From JAUXIQ01 sp030620925 [NCBI: Nitrospinota bacterium] (lineage in GTDB: Bacteria; JAUXIQ01): a stretch of DNA of 17,226 nucleotides. Below are positions 6,405 through 13,902 of this stretch, in pieces. Location: the NCBI GenBank assembly GCA_030620925.1, contig JAUXIQ010000007.1, forward strand, positions 1 through 17,226, in the 5' to 3' direction. Position 1 is the stretch's first letter, and every line of letters starts with the position of its first letter. The position numbers and the translations under genes were made by a program. The notes under the pieces are model-generated. The model was given only the letters and a program-made list of their open reading frames with translations, was not told the DNA's origin and did not search any database.

Positions 6405-8027
6405 TTAATACTGTTTTTTGATCTCGTACCCTGCTTCCTCGCGGTCCCAGGTATCCGGGGTCACACCTTCTTCCTTGAGCTTAAACTTGCGCACGCGCTG
6501 GGTGCCGGTTTTCTCCAGCTCTTCCACGAACCTTATATAGCGCGGCACCATAAAATATGACATGTTTTCGGCGCAGTAATCTATAATTTTTTCGGGGTTT
6601 ATCTTTTGGTCCGGCTGGGGCACCACGGCTACCATCACCTCGTCTTCGGCGAGCTCTGAGGGGACGCCGAATGCCGCGGACTCCAACACCTGGGGGTGTT
6701 TGTTCACCACCTTTTCTATTTCGTAGGAGGAGATGTTTTCGCCGCGCCTGCGCATGCAGTCGTTTTTCCTGTCCACGAAATAGAAGAAGCCTTCTTCATC
6801 GTAATACGCCAGGTCGCCGGTGTGCAGCCAACCCCCTTTGGTCTTCTCCACGGTGGCTTCCGGATTCTTATAGTATTCGTAAAATCTGAGGTTGGGGTCG
6901 GCGGGCTTGCCCACGAGCTCTCCGACCTGGTTCGACCCCAGGGGGTTGTCGTTATCATCGAATACCTTCATATCCCAAATGAGCGTGGGACTGCCCATGG
7001 CCCCCACGCGGCCGTCAAGGTGGTTGAGCAGAAGGCCCCCTTCAGTTTGAGCGTAGAGTTCAAAGATTTTTACACCGAAGCGCTGCTCAAAATCCTTCCA
7101 GAAATTCTTGGGGGCGGCGGCACTAATGACTATTTCCACCGGGTTATCGGCGTCGTTTTCCTTTTTCGGCTGGTTGCACAGGATGGGTATCATGGCTCCC
7201 AGGGTCATCGTCCAGCGAGTGTTGTGGGTTTTCGTATCCTCCCAGTAGCGGCTGGCGCTGAACCTCTCGGCGATGGCCACTCGTCCGCTGGCGCATACCG
7301 GCATCCAGAAACAGGCCTGGGCGCTGATGTGAAAGAGAGGCAGGGAGGTATAGAAAGCTGCCCCCTCCTCTACTCCCAGCACGGGATTCAGGAGCATGGA
7401 GCCGAGCGCGCGGGAATGCTGATAGTGGACTCCCTTGGGCAAGCCCGTGGTGCCTGAGGTATACATGATGGATTCGTAATCGTCGGGGGTGATGTCTACC
7501 TGCGGGTTGCCCGTTTCGCCCTGCAACAAGGTCTGGTAGGTGATGGAGTCTTCGGGGAAGCTGAAATCTTCTCCCGCCCCGGTAGGTTCTATTATGAGCC
7601 GTTTGATGTTCTTCAGGTCTTTTGCTATCTCGAGGTATGAATCGAGGTAGCGGTGGCTGATTATCATGGTTTCTGCGTCGGAATGATTTACAATGTAGGA
7701 AAAGCCTTCCCCTTTGAGAGCGGTGTTCAGGGGTACGTTCACCGCCCCCATTTTGCAAAGGCCCATCCAGGTATAAATTGACGCGGGGCTGTTGGGGAGC
7801 ATTACGCAGACCTTGTCGTCTTTATTAATACCCAGGGCGGCTAAACTGTGAGCGACCTGATTGGCTCTTTCGTTGACTTCACGGTAGGATATATTTTGAT
7901 CCTGATAGGTGATGAGAATCTTTTCGTCGTTCTCTGCCGCCCTGTCCTCAAAAACGCGCTTGAATGTCAATCCCTCCGGATTTATCTTTTCTATGGCTTC
8001 CATAAGGAGTTTATCTCTATCCTGCAT
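6405..8027 (-). CDS. AMP-dependent acyl-CoA synthetase/ligase with Arg at the catalytic-lysine position
   Basis: A complete 540-aa ANL-superfamily ligase expected to activate a carboxylate through acyl-AMP to acyl-CoA. The ATG has GGGAGA 7 bases upstream. Motifs are the P-loop YTSGTTGLPKG (189-199), ELYAQTEGG (323-331), LHTGDLAYY (401-409), FVDRKNDCMRRRGEN (417-431) and the C-terminal TGTQRVRKFKL. Aligning that end with the ligase at 1-840 (TDTVKILRR) places R511 where the catalytic lysine should be; K514 and K516 follow. The family resembles crotonobetaine/DitJ/FATP-type ligases. A -10 box TATAAT lies 56 bases upstream of the start. It may share a transcript with the exporter and CinA gene, although the 138-base gap holds a separate operator-like site. 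Confidence 0.93.
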   Translation of the reverse strand: MQDRDKLLMEAIEKINPEGLTFKRVFEDRAAENDEKILITYQDQNISYREVNERANQVAHSLAALGINKDDKVCVMLPNSPASIYTWMGLCKMGAVNVPLNTALKGEGFSYIVNHSDAETMIISHRYLDSYLEIAKDLKNIKRLIIEPTGAGEDFSFPEDSITYQTLLQGETGNPQVDITPDDYESIMYTSGTTGLPKGVHYQHSRALGSMLLNPVLGVEEGAAFYTSLPLFHISAQACFWMPVCASGRVAIAERFSASRYWEDTKTHNTRWTMTLGAMIPILCNQPKKENDADNPVEIVISAAAPKNFWKDFEQRFGVKIFELYAQTEGGLLLNHLDGRVGAMGSPTLIWDMKVFDDNDNPLGSNQVGELVGKPADPNLRFYEYYKNPEATVEKTKGGWLHTGDLAYYDEEGFFYFVDRKNDCMRRRGENISSYEIEKVVNKHPQVLESAAFGVPSELAEDEVMVAVVPQPDQKINPEKIIDYCAENMSYFMVPRYIRFVEELEKTGTQRVRKFKLKEEGVTPDTWDREEAGYEIKKQY

Positions 8028-8082
8028 ATTCTTTCTCCCACTGCATGAGATGTAAATATGGCTTCGACTCTTTTGGGCAGAT

Positions 8083-8109
8083 ATTATATGAAAAATGGAG
8101 TATAAACAA
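8083..8109 (-). promoter_or_regulatory. Putative promoter of the acyl-CoA synthetase at 6405-8027
   Basis: A consensus -10 box TATAAT (8083-8088, minus strand) has TTGTTT (8104-8109) upstream with a short 15-base spacer. The start codon is 56 bases downstream. Confidence 0.45.
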
Positions 8110-8189
8110 GGATAAATAGGACGGGGACATGAATATTATGCTCGACCTCAACGGCCGCAGATTATAAAATTGATTTAGTCTATTTCGAG

Positions 8190-8218
8190 TTGTTTATCTT
8201 ATGCGGCTGTGGTATTAG
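8190..8218 (+). promoter_or_regulatory. Possible promoter of the ECF sigma cassette
   Basis: TTGTTT (8190-8195) and TATTAG (8213-8218) are separated by 17 bases. If used, the transcript would begin about 12 bases before the ATG at 8237, leaving an almost leaderless mRNA. A perfect TATAAT at 8233-8238 overlaps that ATG and is a competing -10 box. No clear ECF-type self-promoter was recognised. Confidence 0.25.
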
Positions 8219-8236
8219 AGGTTGTGGCTGTGTATA

Positions 8237-8875
8237 ATGAATAATCACGATTTATGGGCGTCTAATGATATGGCGGCGTCTGTCGATGCAGAAGATAAAG
8301 AATTAATCCTCAGGTGCAAGAAGGGAGATATCGAAGCCTTCCGGGGGTTATTTGAAAAATATCAGGGCCGCAACTACGCCGTGGCTTACGGCATAATAAG
8401 AAACCGGGAAGACGCCCTGGAAGTTTCGCAGGAAGCGTTTATAAAGGCGTACAGGTCCATAAAGAGTTTCCGCGGGAGGTCCAGTTTCGGCACGTGGTTG
8501 TTTAGAATAACCACCAACAAGGCCATAGATTTCCTGAGGAGAAACAAGAAGCATAAAAACCTGGAAATTAAAGACTTGAACAGTATCGCATCTAATGAAA
8601 TCACAGAACATAAATTACTCGACCACAGGAGGGACCCTGGGGAGACGCTGGCCGACAAAGAGCTGGGAAAAGAGATAGAACGGGCTCTGGACAAACTCCC
8701 CCCAAAGCAGCGGGCGGTAATAATACTCAGGGAAGTGGAAGGACTCTCCTACGAAGAGATCAGCAAGACTTTGGGATGCCCCAGGGGGACTGTGATGTCC
8801 CGATTGCATGGAGCGCGCATTAAGCTCCGGGAATTGCTTCAAGGGCATCTCGAAGAGGGAGATGAAGTGCTATGA
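8237..8875 (+). CDS. ECF RNA polymerase sigma factor (RpoE-like sigma-70 family)
   Basis: A 212-aa extracytoplasmic-function sigma factor that directs RNA polymerase to a set of envelope or stress promoters. Region 2 spans about 35-103 (FRGLFEKYQGR ... FGTWLFRITTNKAIDFLRR). A charged linker follows, and region 4 is about 146-200 (LDKLPPKQRAVIILREVEGLSYEEISKTLGCPRGTVMSRLHGARIKL), with the helix-turn-helix near 168-192. There is no region 3. The start is uncertain: ATG 8237 is used here; TTG 8222 and ATG 8270 are in frame, and none has a strong ribosome binding site. If the TATAAT at 8233-8238 is the promoter, 8270 would be the real start. It overlaps the anti-sigma gene by ATGA, the usual sign of coupled translation and a functional pair. 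Confidence 0.93.
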   Translation: MNNHDLWASNDMAASVDAEDKELILRCKKGDIEAFRGLFEKYQGRNYAVAYGIIRNREDALEVSQEAFIKAYRSIKSFRGRSSFGTWLFRITTNKAIDFLRRNKKHKNLEIKDLNSIASNEITEHKLLDHRRDPGETLADKELGKEIERALDKLPPKQRAVIILREVEGLSYEEISKTLGCPRGTVMSRLHGARIKLRELLQGHLEEGDEVL

Positions 8876-9375
8876 ACTGCAAGAGAACGCAACGGTTTTT
8901 AGACCGCTACCTGGACGGCGAGCTGGCACGTGATGCGTCTCTCAGCGTGGAAGAGCACGTGAACGGTTGCCCCGATTGCGGCGAGTATCTGAAGAGCGCT
9001 CGAAGCACAGGCCGCATCATAAGGGAAGCCGCCCAGGCGAACCACACCGACTTGATTTTATCCGATCGGGCCTGGGACAGTTTTAAGGAGAGCGTGAATC
9101 AGAAAGAACGGCTCTTCAACGCCGGCACTCTGATAAACTGCTGGCGATGGCTGGCTTTTTACCCCAGGCCGATATGGGCCTCCGCAATCGCCGCCACAGC
9201 CCTGTTGGTGGTTTTCACCACTGCCGGCATGGTCAGCTACCAGGGCTCAAAAAACATTCATCCCGTGGTAGAGTACGTGGATAGCCCTTCATCGCAGGTG
9301 ATGGTCCTAATGCCGGAACAGAGCCCGGTAACCGTGATCTGGGTTTTTGAAAAAAGTGATGCCCAGGAAGGTTGA
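8872..9375 (+). CDS. Membrane-anchored zinc-finger anti-sigma factor (zf-HC2/ZAS type)
   Basis: A 167-aa protein expected to hold the upstream sigma factor inactive at the membrane. The N-terminal cytoplasmic domain has the zinc-binding anti-sigma pattern: C3 and then H29-x3-C33-x2-C36 (EEHVNGCPDCGEYL). One transmembrane helix is about 101-123 (IWASAIAATALLVVFTTAGMVSY). The remaining roughly 40 residues are extracytoplasmic and end in a hydrophobic strand, SPVTVIWVFEK. I recall similar ends in anti-sigma proteins of anaerobic bacteria, but this is memory and not a search. Its start overlaps the sigma stop by 4 bases. No site-1 protease cleavage site can be read. Its 3' end carries the ribosome binding site of the next gene. 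Confidence 0.88.
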   Translation: MNCKRTQRFLDRYLDGELARDASLSVEEHVNGCPDCGEYLKSARSTGRIIREAAQANHTDLILSDRAWDSFKESVNQKERLFNAGTLINCWRWLAFYPRPIWASAIAATALLVVFTTAGMVSYQGSKNIHPVVEYVDSPSSQVMVLMPEQSPVTVIWVFEKSDAQEG

Positions 9376-9382
9376 TTATAGC

Positions 9383-9829
9383 TTGAGAAAAAAAACCATC
9401 TCGCTGATTGTTGTATTGGTTGCTCTGATGTTTGCTGCGGTTGGAGTCGCTTCCGGGGTAGAGCGAGTGAACGTGGAGGTTGAGGTTATCTACGCCTCCA
9501 ACCAGCCTCATCCAACAGAGCCGAGCCTCTCCCGCCTTAAGATTCAATTGCAGTCCTTCAATTTCACTTCTTATACCCTCCTTGAGAAAAAAAGGATGGT
9601 GCTTTCCCGCGGTAACGAGGGAAAGTTGAGTATCCCCGGAAAGAAATATTTGAAAATTGAGCTGGAGGAAGTTATTAAAGGTCAAGTCAAGCTCAAGGTC
9701 GTAGTTTTAGACCGCCGCCGGGTTCTCTTGACCACGATGTTCAGGATTTCCCCGGGCCAAACCGTTCTCGTGGGCGGGCCCAGGTATGAGAGCGGCACCC
9801 TCATCATTGCCATAAAAGCCGACTTCTAA
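9383..9829 (+). CDS. Small secreted beta-rich protein of unknown function, ECF cassette
   Basis: A 148-aa conserved-hypothetical type protein. A signal peptide is evident: RKK, then a hydrophobic core LIVVLVALMFAAVGV, then a likely cleavage near VAS-G (about residue 24). The mature part alternates hydrophobic and charged residues as beta strands (VNVEVEVIYAS, LRIQLQSFNF-like, YLKIELEEVIKGQVKLKVVVL) and ends in GQTVLVGGPRYESGTLIIAIKA. I recall this VIYASN ... FTSY ... GGPxYxxGxLIIAI layout as a hypothetical protein next to ECF/anti-sigma pairs in other bacteria, but could not check it. The TTG at 9383 was chosen because AGGAAGG ends 11 bases upstream and it gives a clean signal peptide; ATG 9359 is the alternative, overlapping the anti-sigma gene by 17 bases. 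It may be the sensor, ligand or target of the sigma system. Confidence 0.8.
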   Translation: MRKKTISLIVVLVALMFAAVGVASGVERVNVEVEVIYASNQPHPTEPSLSRLKIQLQSFNFTSYTLLEKKRMVLSRGNEGKLSIPGKKYLKIELEEVIKGQVKLKVVVLDRRRVLLTTMFRISPGQTVLVGGPRYESGTLIIAIKADF

Positions 9830-9928
9830 AATCCCTCTGCAAGTTAGAATAAACGAGCTACACCTGCGTCTATATGAGTAGAGAGGGAAAGCTCGCAGCA
9901 TTGCATTTGATGTGAAGGAGAAGAAAAA

Positions 9929-10312
9929 ATGGCGAAGTTGCTTTTAATCCCCGTTCTGGCACTGGGGTTGGGTTTAGCGTTTGCCGTAGAAGCCAAAGCC
10001 TGGACTTTCAGCTTCCAGTACTCCGTTGAGCCGGGGTATCTATTCGTGGATGAACATGGCCTCCGGCACCAAGGAGGTTACTCCGGTTTTACCTACTCTT
10101 ACCACGACTATGGCCGTTACCCCCCCTACTACAAGCCGTACTACCGCAACAGGCCATACGGGTATCGTTACTACAGGGACTATGGCCCCCGCTTCCAGTA
10201 CAGGTATTACAACGGGTGGAAGAATTGGTCGAAGCACGGGCACGAGCGCCGGCATCATAGAGGCGGAGGAGACCACTTTCCTTCGCATAGGCCCCGCCAT
10301 CGGTACAGGTAG
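9929..10312 (+). CDS. Small secreted Tyr/Arg/His-rich protein of unknown function
   Basis: A 127-aa protein with a good GAAGGAGAAG ribosome binding site before ATG 9929. The signal peptide MAKLLLIPVLALGLGLAFAVEAKA is cleaved probably after A24 (AKA-W). The mature chain of about 103 residues holds 20 tyrosines, many as YY pairs (PPYYKPYYRNRPYGYRYYRDYG), and a C-terminal tail with seven histidines among arginines and glycines. It has no cysteine and no recognisable domain. The composition suggests an extracytoplasmic, surface- or polymer-binding protein, or a metal-binding tail, but no function can be assigned. It lies 99 bases after the previous gene on the same strand with no terminator visible between, so it probably belongs to the ECF regulon. 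It converges on the threonine dehydratase gene. Confidence 0.75.
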   Translation: MAKLLLIPVLALGLGLAFAVEAKAWTFSFQYSVEPGYLFVDEHGLRHQGGYSGFTYSYHDYGRYPPYYKPYYRNRPYGYRYYRDYGPRFQYRYYNGWKNWSKHGHERRHHRGGGDHFPSHRPRHRYR

Positions 10313-10360
10313 GGAGTCCACCGAACGGCTCCGGTAGAGAGAGGAAAAGGGCTGGCCATT

Positions 10361-11572
10361 TCAGGTCAACAGCCTGGTCTTGTAGCCCTGTTTCTTTAAC
10401 AGTTTCAGGATGCGCTTGAGATGTTCTGAACCCCTGGTCTCAAGATCGATCTCTACCTTGGCCTTCTCCAGGGAAACTTCTTTGCCCATCCTGTCGTGAT
10501 AAATCTGCAGAATGTTGCCTCGCTCTCCCGCCAGCAGCGATAGGAGCTTTGCCAGCGAGCCTGGTACGTCGTCTATCTCCACGACCATCCTCATCAGCCG
10601 TCCGTCTCTCAAGAGACCTTTTTCGATTATGCGTTCTACTATATTTACATCTATGTTTCCACCGCTTATGAGAGCGCACACCCTGCGCCCTTTAACCGAA
10701 ACCTTATTATGCAGCAATGAAGCGAGAGAGACAGCGCCTGCTCCTTCCGCCATCACCTTCTCGCTTTCCATGAGGAAAAGGATGGTGGAGGCGATCTCCT
10801 TCTCGTCGACGGTTACCACCTCATCCACGTATCTTTGTATCAAGGGAAACGTCTGGCTCCCCGGCGCCTGTACCGCTATGCCGTCCGCCAGAGTATGCGT
10901 CCAGGGGATTTCCACCGGTTCCCCTTTTTTAAGCGAGAGGGCCGCGGCGGCGGCGTTGGCCGCCTGCACACCGATAATTTTTATCTCAGGCGCTGACTCC
11001 TTTATGGCGGCGGCTATTCCGGCTATCAGTCCGCCACCGCCGATGGGCACCAGCACCGTCTCCGGGGTGTCCGGCTCAGAGAGCAATTCCAGGCCTATGG
11101 TTCCTTGACCGGCCATCACCGCAGGGTCGTCGAAGGCGTGCACGAAGGTGAGCCGCCGATCCTCAGAGATTTCCAGTGCGTGAGCCTTAGCTTCGTCGAA
11201 ACTGGTCCCGAACAATACCACCTCCGCTCCCAGGGCGCGTGTGGCGTTGTATTTGGTAATGGAGCATTGTTCGGGCATCACTACCAGGCATCGAGTACCG
11301 AAAGTGGCAGCGGCCATGGCCAGCCCCTGGGCGTGGTTTCCCGCCGAAGCGGTTATCACACCCTTTTCCATCTGCTTCCTGGTTAAGCATGAAATCTTAT
11401 TGTAGGCGCCGCGAATTTTGAAAGAACCGGTTTTCTGAAGGTTCTCCAGCTTCAGATAAACCTCCAGGCCGGTGGTCCGGGAGGAGAGGTCTGAATATAC
11501 GATGGGTGTAGGCCTGATTACCCCCCGCAGCCTGCGTTGAGCGCTTCTTATGTCTTTTAAGGATAGGGTCAT
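10361..11572 (-). CDS. ilvA: Threonine dehydratase (ammonia-lyase) with C-terminal ACT domain
   Basis: A 403-aa fold-type II PLP enzyme that deaminates L-threonine to 2-oxobutanoate, the first step to isoleucine, or a catabolic step. The PLP lysine is K52 in TGSFKIRGA, followed by SAGNHAQG (76-83), the phosphate-binding GGGGLIAG (178-185) and SGGN (303-306). A single ACT domain (about 326-403, MRMVVEIDDVPGSLAKLLSLL) ends the protein, the arrangement of the shorter IlvA form with one C-terminal ACT, about 400 aa long. This differs from the E. coli biosynthetic enzyme, which has two ACT-like modules. The start ATG 11572 has only a modest AGGG signal. It is divergent from the CCA-adding enzyme gene. 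No other ilv gene is near, so a biosynthetic or catabolic (tdcB-like) role cannot be separated. Confidence 0.93.
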   Translation of the reverse strand: MTLSLKDIRSAQRRLRGVIRPTPIVYSDLSSRTTGLEVYLKLENLQKTGSFKIRGAYNKISCLTRKQMEKGVITASAGNHAQGLAMAAATFGTRCLVVMPEQCSITKYNATRALGAEVVLFGTSFDEAKAHALEISEDRRLTFVHAFDDPAVMAGQGTIGLELLSEPDTPETVLVPIGGGGLIAGIAAAIKESAPEIKIIGVQAANAAAAALSLKKGEPVEIPWTHTLADGIAVQAPGSQTFPLIQRYVDEVVTVDEKEIASTILFLMESEKVMAEGAGAVSLASLLHNKVSVKGRRVCALISGGNIDVNIVERIIEKGLLRDGRLMRMVVEIDDVPGSLAKLLSLLAGERGNILQIYHDRMGKEVSLEKAKVEIDLETRGSEHLKRILKLLKKQGYKTRLLT

Positions 11573-11630
11573 GGTATTACCCTGAGGGGAAAAGTGAGAC
11601 CATGTTTCTGCTCTATCGCTGTATCAGGCG

Positions 11631-11641
11631 ATTATATTATA
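11631..11641 (-). promoter_or_regulatory. -10 region of the threonine dehydratase promoter
   Basis: Two overlapping TATAAT hexamers (11631-11636 and 11636-11641, minus strand) lie about 60-70 bases before the start at 11572. No good -35 box is seen at 16-18 bases. Confidence 0.45.
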
Positions 11642-11643
11642 CA

Positions 11644-11672
11644 TTCACATAACGTATTGATAGTATTATTAA
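11644..11672 (+). promoter_or_regulatory. Putative promoter of the CCA-adding enzyme gene
   Basis: TTCACA (11644-11649) and TATTAA (11667-11672) are 17 bases apart. The site abuts the divergent ilvA -10 boxes, so the two promoters are nearly back to back. Confidence 0.35.
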
Positions 11673-11737
11673 TGATAGAGCCCGTTCGCTGACGGATAGT
11701 GAACTTGTTAACCCGACTCGCGATGAGTTTTACAGCC

Positions 11738-13069
11738 ATGAATGAGCTCAGGCGGAAAGCGGAGAGAGTTCTGAAAACCCTGGTGGACGAGGGGTTCGAA
11801 GCCTATTTCAGTGGCGGCTGCGTCAGAGATATGGTGATGAACCTTGAACCCCAGGACTACGATATAGCCACGAATGCCACCCCACAGGAGGTTGCACGTA
11901 TTTTCCCGCGCTCGCACAACGTTGGCGCACAGTTCGGAGTAGTGGTAGTGGTTGAAGAGGATGAGCGGTTCGAAGTCGCCACCTTCAGGTCCGACCATGG
12001 TTACGCAGACGGCCGCCACCCGGACAGTGTGGTTTATACTGAAGCCCGCGAGGACGTGAAGCGGCGCGACTTTACCATCAACGGCATGCTCTATCAGCCC
12101 TTGACGGGCGAACTCCTCGACCTGGTGGGCGGTAGAGAGGACATAGATGCCAGGATGGTGCGCACAATAGGCGAGCCCGAAAAACGCTTCAGCGAGGACA
12201 AGCTGAGGATGATGCGCGCAGTAAGGTTCGCCGTGCAGCTGGACTTTTCTGTTGATGAGGCCACTTTCCAGGCCATCGGGAAACTCGCACCGGAAATCCT
12301 CCAGGTGAGCTGGGAGCGGATAAGGGACGAGTTGCTCAAAATATTAACTGGTTCGCAGGCCGCCCGGGGGATGATCCTGCTGGATGAGACGGGCCTTTTA
12401 GAGTCCATCCTGCCCGAGATAACCGCCCTCAAAGGCGTCCAGCAGCCGCCGGAGTTCCATCCCGAGGGAGACGTATGGAACCACGTGATGAAGATGCTCG
12501 AAAACATGCATAACCCTTCGTCGGTGCTTGCCCTGTCGGTTCTGTTGCATGACGCGGGAAAACCTGAAACATACTCCGAAGAGGATCGTATCCGTTTTGA
12601 CAATCATACAAAGGTGGGTGAACGGATAGCGGAAGAAGTCTGTCGACGACTCCGGCTCTCTCGCCAGGAGACGGAGACCGTGAAGTCTCTTGTGGCGCAG
12701 CACCTCCGCTTCATGCACGTCAGAGATATGAGGCAGGGGAAACTGAAGAGGTTCTTGCTTGGGCCGCTCTTCAACGAACACCTGGAGCTGCACCGGCTGG
12801 ACTGCATCGGAAGCCATGAGGATCTTAGCATTTATCAGTTTTGCCTGGACAAGCTGAAAGAGTACGAAAGGGAGGTGCCACCGCAAAAACCACTCATCAA
12901 CGGAGATGACCTCATAGCCCTGGGTTTTACCCCGTCACCACTGTTCAAGGAAATTCTTGCCGAGGCGGAAGACGCTCAACTGGAGGGGACGATTACTTCC
13001 GCGGAAGAGGCGCGAGAATTGGTGCTGAAAAAATTCGGCCATCTGTTGCCCAGGGGGAAAAGTTCCTGA
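11738..13069 (+). CDS. cca: CCA tRNA nucleotidyltransferase (class II, with HD domain)
   Basis: A 443-aa class II nucleotidyltransferase that builds or repairs the 3' CCA end of tRNA from CTP and ATP; a poly(A) polymerase role cannot be excluded by sequence. The catalytic head has SGGCVRD (25-31) and the metal-binding DYD (40-42), then RRDFTINGM (109-117), DIDARMVRTIGEPEKRFSEDKLRMMRAVRFA, the neck helix ERIRDELLKIL, and an HD phosphohydrolase domain with LLHDAGKP (H271, D272) and NHT. The C-terminus, INGDDLIALGF, is typical of the HD-containing bacterial form. The start is uncertain: the ORF opens at GTG 11699, with ATGs at 11723 and 11738. None has a clear ribosome binding site, and 11738 gives the N-terminal length usual in the family. 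It stands alone, divergent from ilvA. Confidence 0.93.
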   Translation: MNELRRKAERVLKTLVDEGFEAYFSGGCVRDMVMNLEPQDYDIATNATPQEVARIFPRSHNVGAQFGVVVVVEEDERFEVATFRSDHGYADGRHPDSVVYTEAREDVKRRDFTINGMLYQPLTGELLDLVGGREDIDARMVRTIGEPEKRFSEDKLRMMRAVRFAVQLDFSVDEATFQAIGKLAPEILQVSWERIRDELLKILTGSQAARGMILLDETGLLESILPEITALKGVQQPPEFHPEGDVWNHVMKMLENMHNPSSVLALSVLLHDAGKPETYSEEDRIRFDNHTKVGERIAEEVCRRLRLSRQETETVKSLVAQHLRFMHVRDMRQGKLKRFLLGPLFNEHLELHRLDCIGSHEDLSIYQFCLDKLKEYEREVPPQKPLINGDDLIALGFTPSPLFKEILAEAEDAQLEGTITSAEEARELVLKKFGHLLPRGKSS

Positions 13070-13195
13070 TCCTTCATCTATCGCGGTTTTAGATGCGTTT
13101 CCTTTATTCGTTCCCAGGTAAATTTTCGCCCTGTGTGGTAAAAGGTTGTTTCGTGTTGTTATGATAAGATTCAACAATCATTAAGGGAAGGGGAA

Positions 13196-13825
13196 ATGGA
13201 AATAAAAAAAGCCATAGAAGAGAGGAGGACAATTCGTAAATTCAAGCACGACGAGCCTGTCCCCGATGAAAGCCTTCTCGAACTGATGGAAGCAGCGAGG
13301 CTGGCCCCTTCGGGGGGGAACTTGCAGCCCTGGCGCTTCATTATCGTGAGGGATCAAGAGACCAAACGGAAGATAGCAGAGGTATCCGGCGACCAGCCCT
13401 TCATTATAGAAGCACCGGTGCTTATCGTATGCTGTGGAGACCTGCGCGCACTGAGGGATCGGCCCAAGGCCATGAGAGAACTGGTGAACGCAGGTGCCCT
13501 GGAGCGTGTGCCCCAGTCTATTCTGGATGAGATTATTGCTTCTACCGAGCAGATGTACGGCACCGACCTGCACACCCGAGGCGCAATCAGTAACTGTTAT
13601 ATAGCCATCGCTTTTATGGTCCTTCAAGCCATGGAGCTGGGGCTGGGAACCGCCTGGATCGGTTACTTCGATCAGGATAAGCTGAAGGCTCTACTGGAGA
13701 TTCCTCCCGATGACGTGATGGTGGCATCGCTTCTGGCAGTTGGGTATCAGAACGAGCATCCCAGGCAGCGGCCGCGAAAGAAGCTGGAAGAAATTATGTT
13801 CATGGAAAGGTGGGGAGGGAAGTAG
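13196..13825 (+). CDS. Nitroreductase-family FMN oxidoreductase
   Basis: A 209-aa nitroreductase-fold flavoprotein. The family binds FMN as a dimer and uses NAD(P)H to reduce nitro compounds, quinones or other acceptors. The N-terminal FMN-phosphate motif RRTIRKF (10-16) is followed by ARLAPSGGNLQPWRF (34-48). LGLGTAWIG (148-156) is the second flavin-contacting loop, and the C-terminal VGYQNEHPRQRPRKKLEEI is the usual PxPRKxLEE-like tail. A strong GAAGGGG ribosome binding site stands before ATG 13196. A CC pair (79-80) and a roughly 40-residue insertion (84-125) between the strands are less usual and could shape substrate choice. It is convergent with the DnaC-like gene. Substrate is unknown. 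Confidence 0.92.
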   Translation: MEIKKAIEERRTIRKFKHDEPVPDESLLELMEAARLAPSGGNLQPWRFIIVRDQETKRKIAEVSGDQPFIIEAPVLIVCCGDLRALRDRPKAMRELVNAGALERVPQSILDEIIASTEQMYGTDLHTRGAISNCYIAIAFMVLQAMELGLGTAWIGYFDQDKLKALLEIPPDDVMVASLLAVGYQNEHPRQRPRKKLEEIMFMERWGGK

Positions 13826-13902
13826 GTATTCCGGGAGCAGTATGGCTTGAAGTGATTTGAAAAAGGGTAGGGGACTTTCCAAAAGGCTCAGGAGGAAGCG
13901 GT

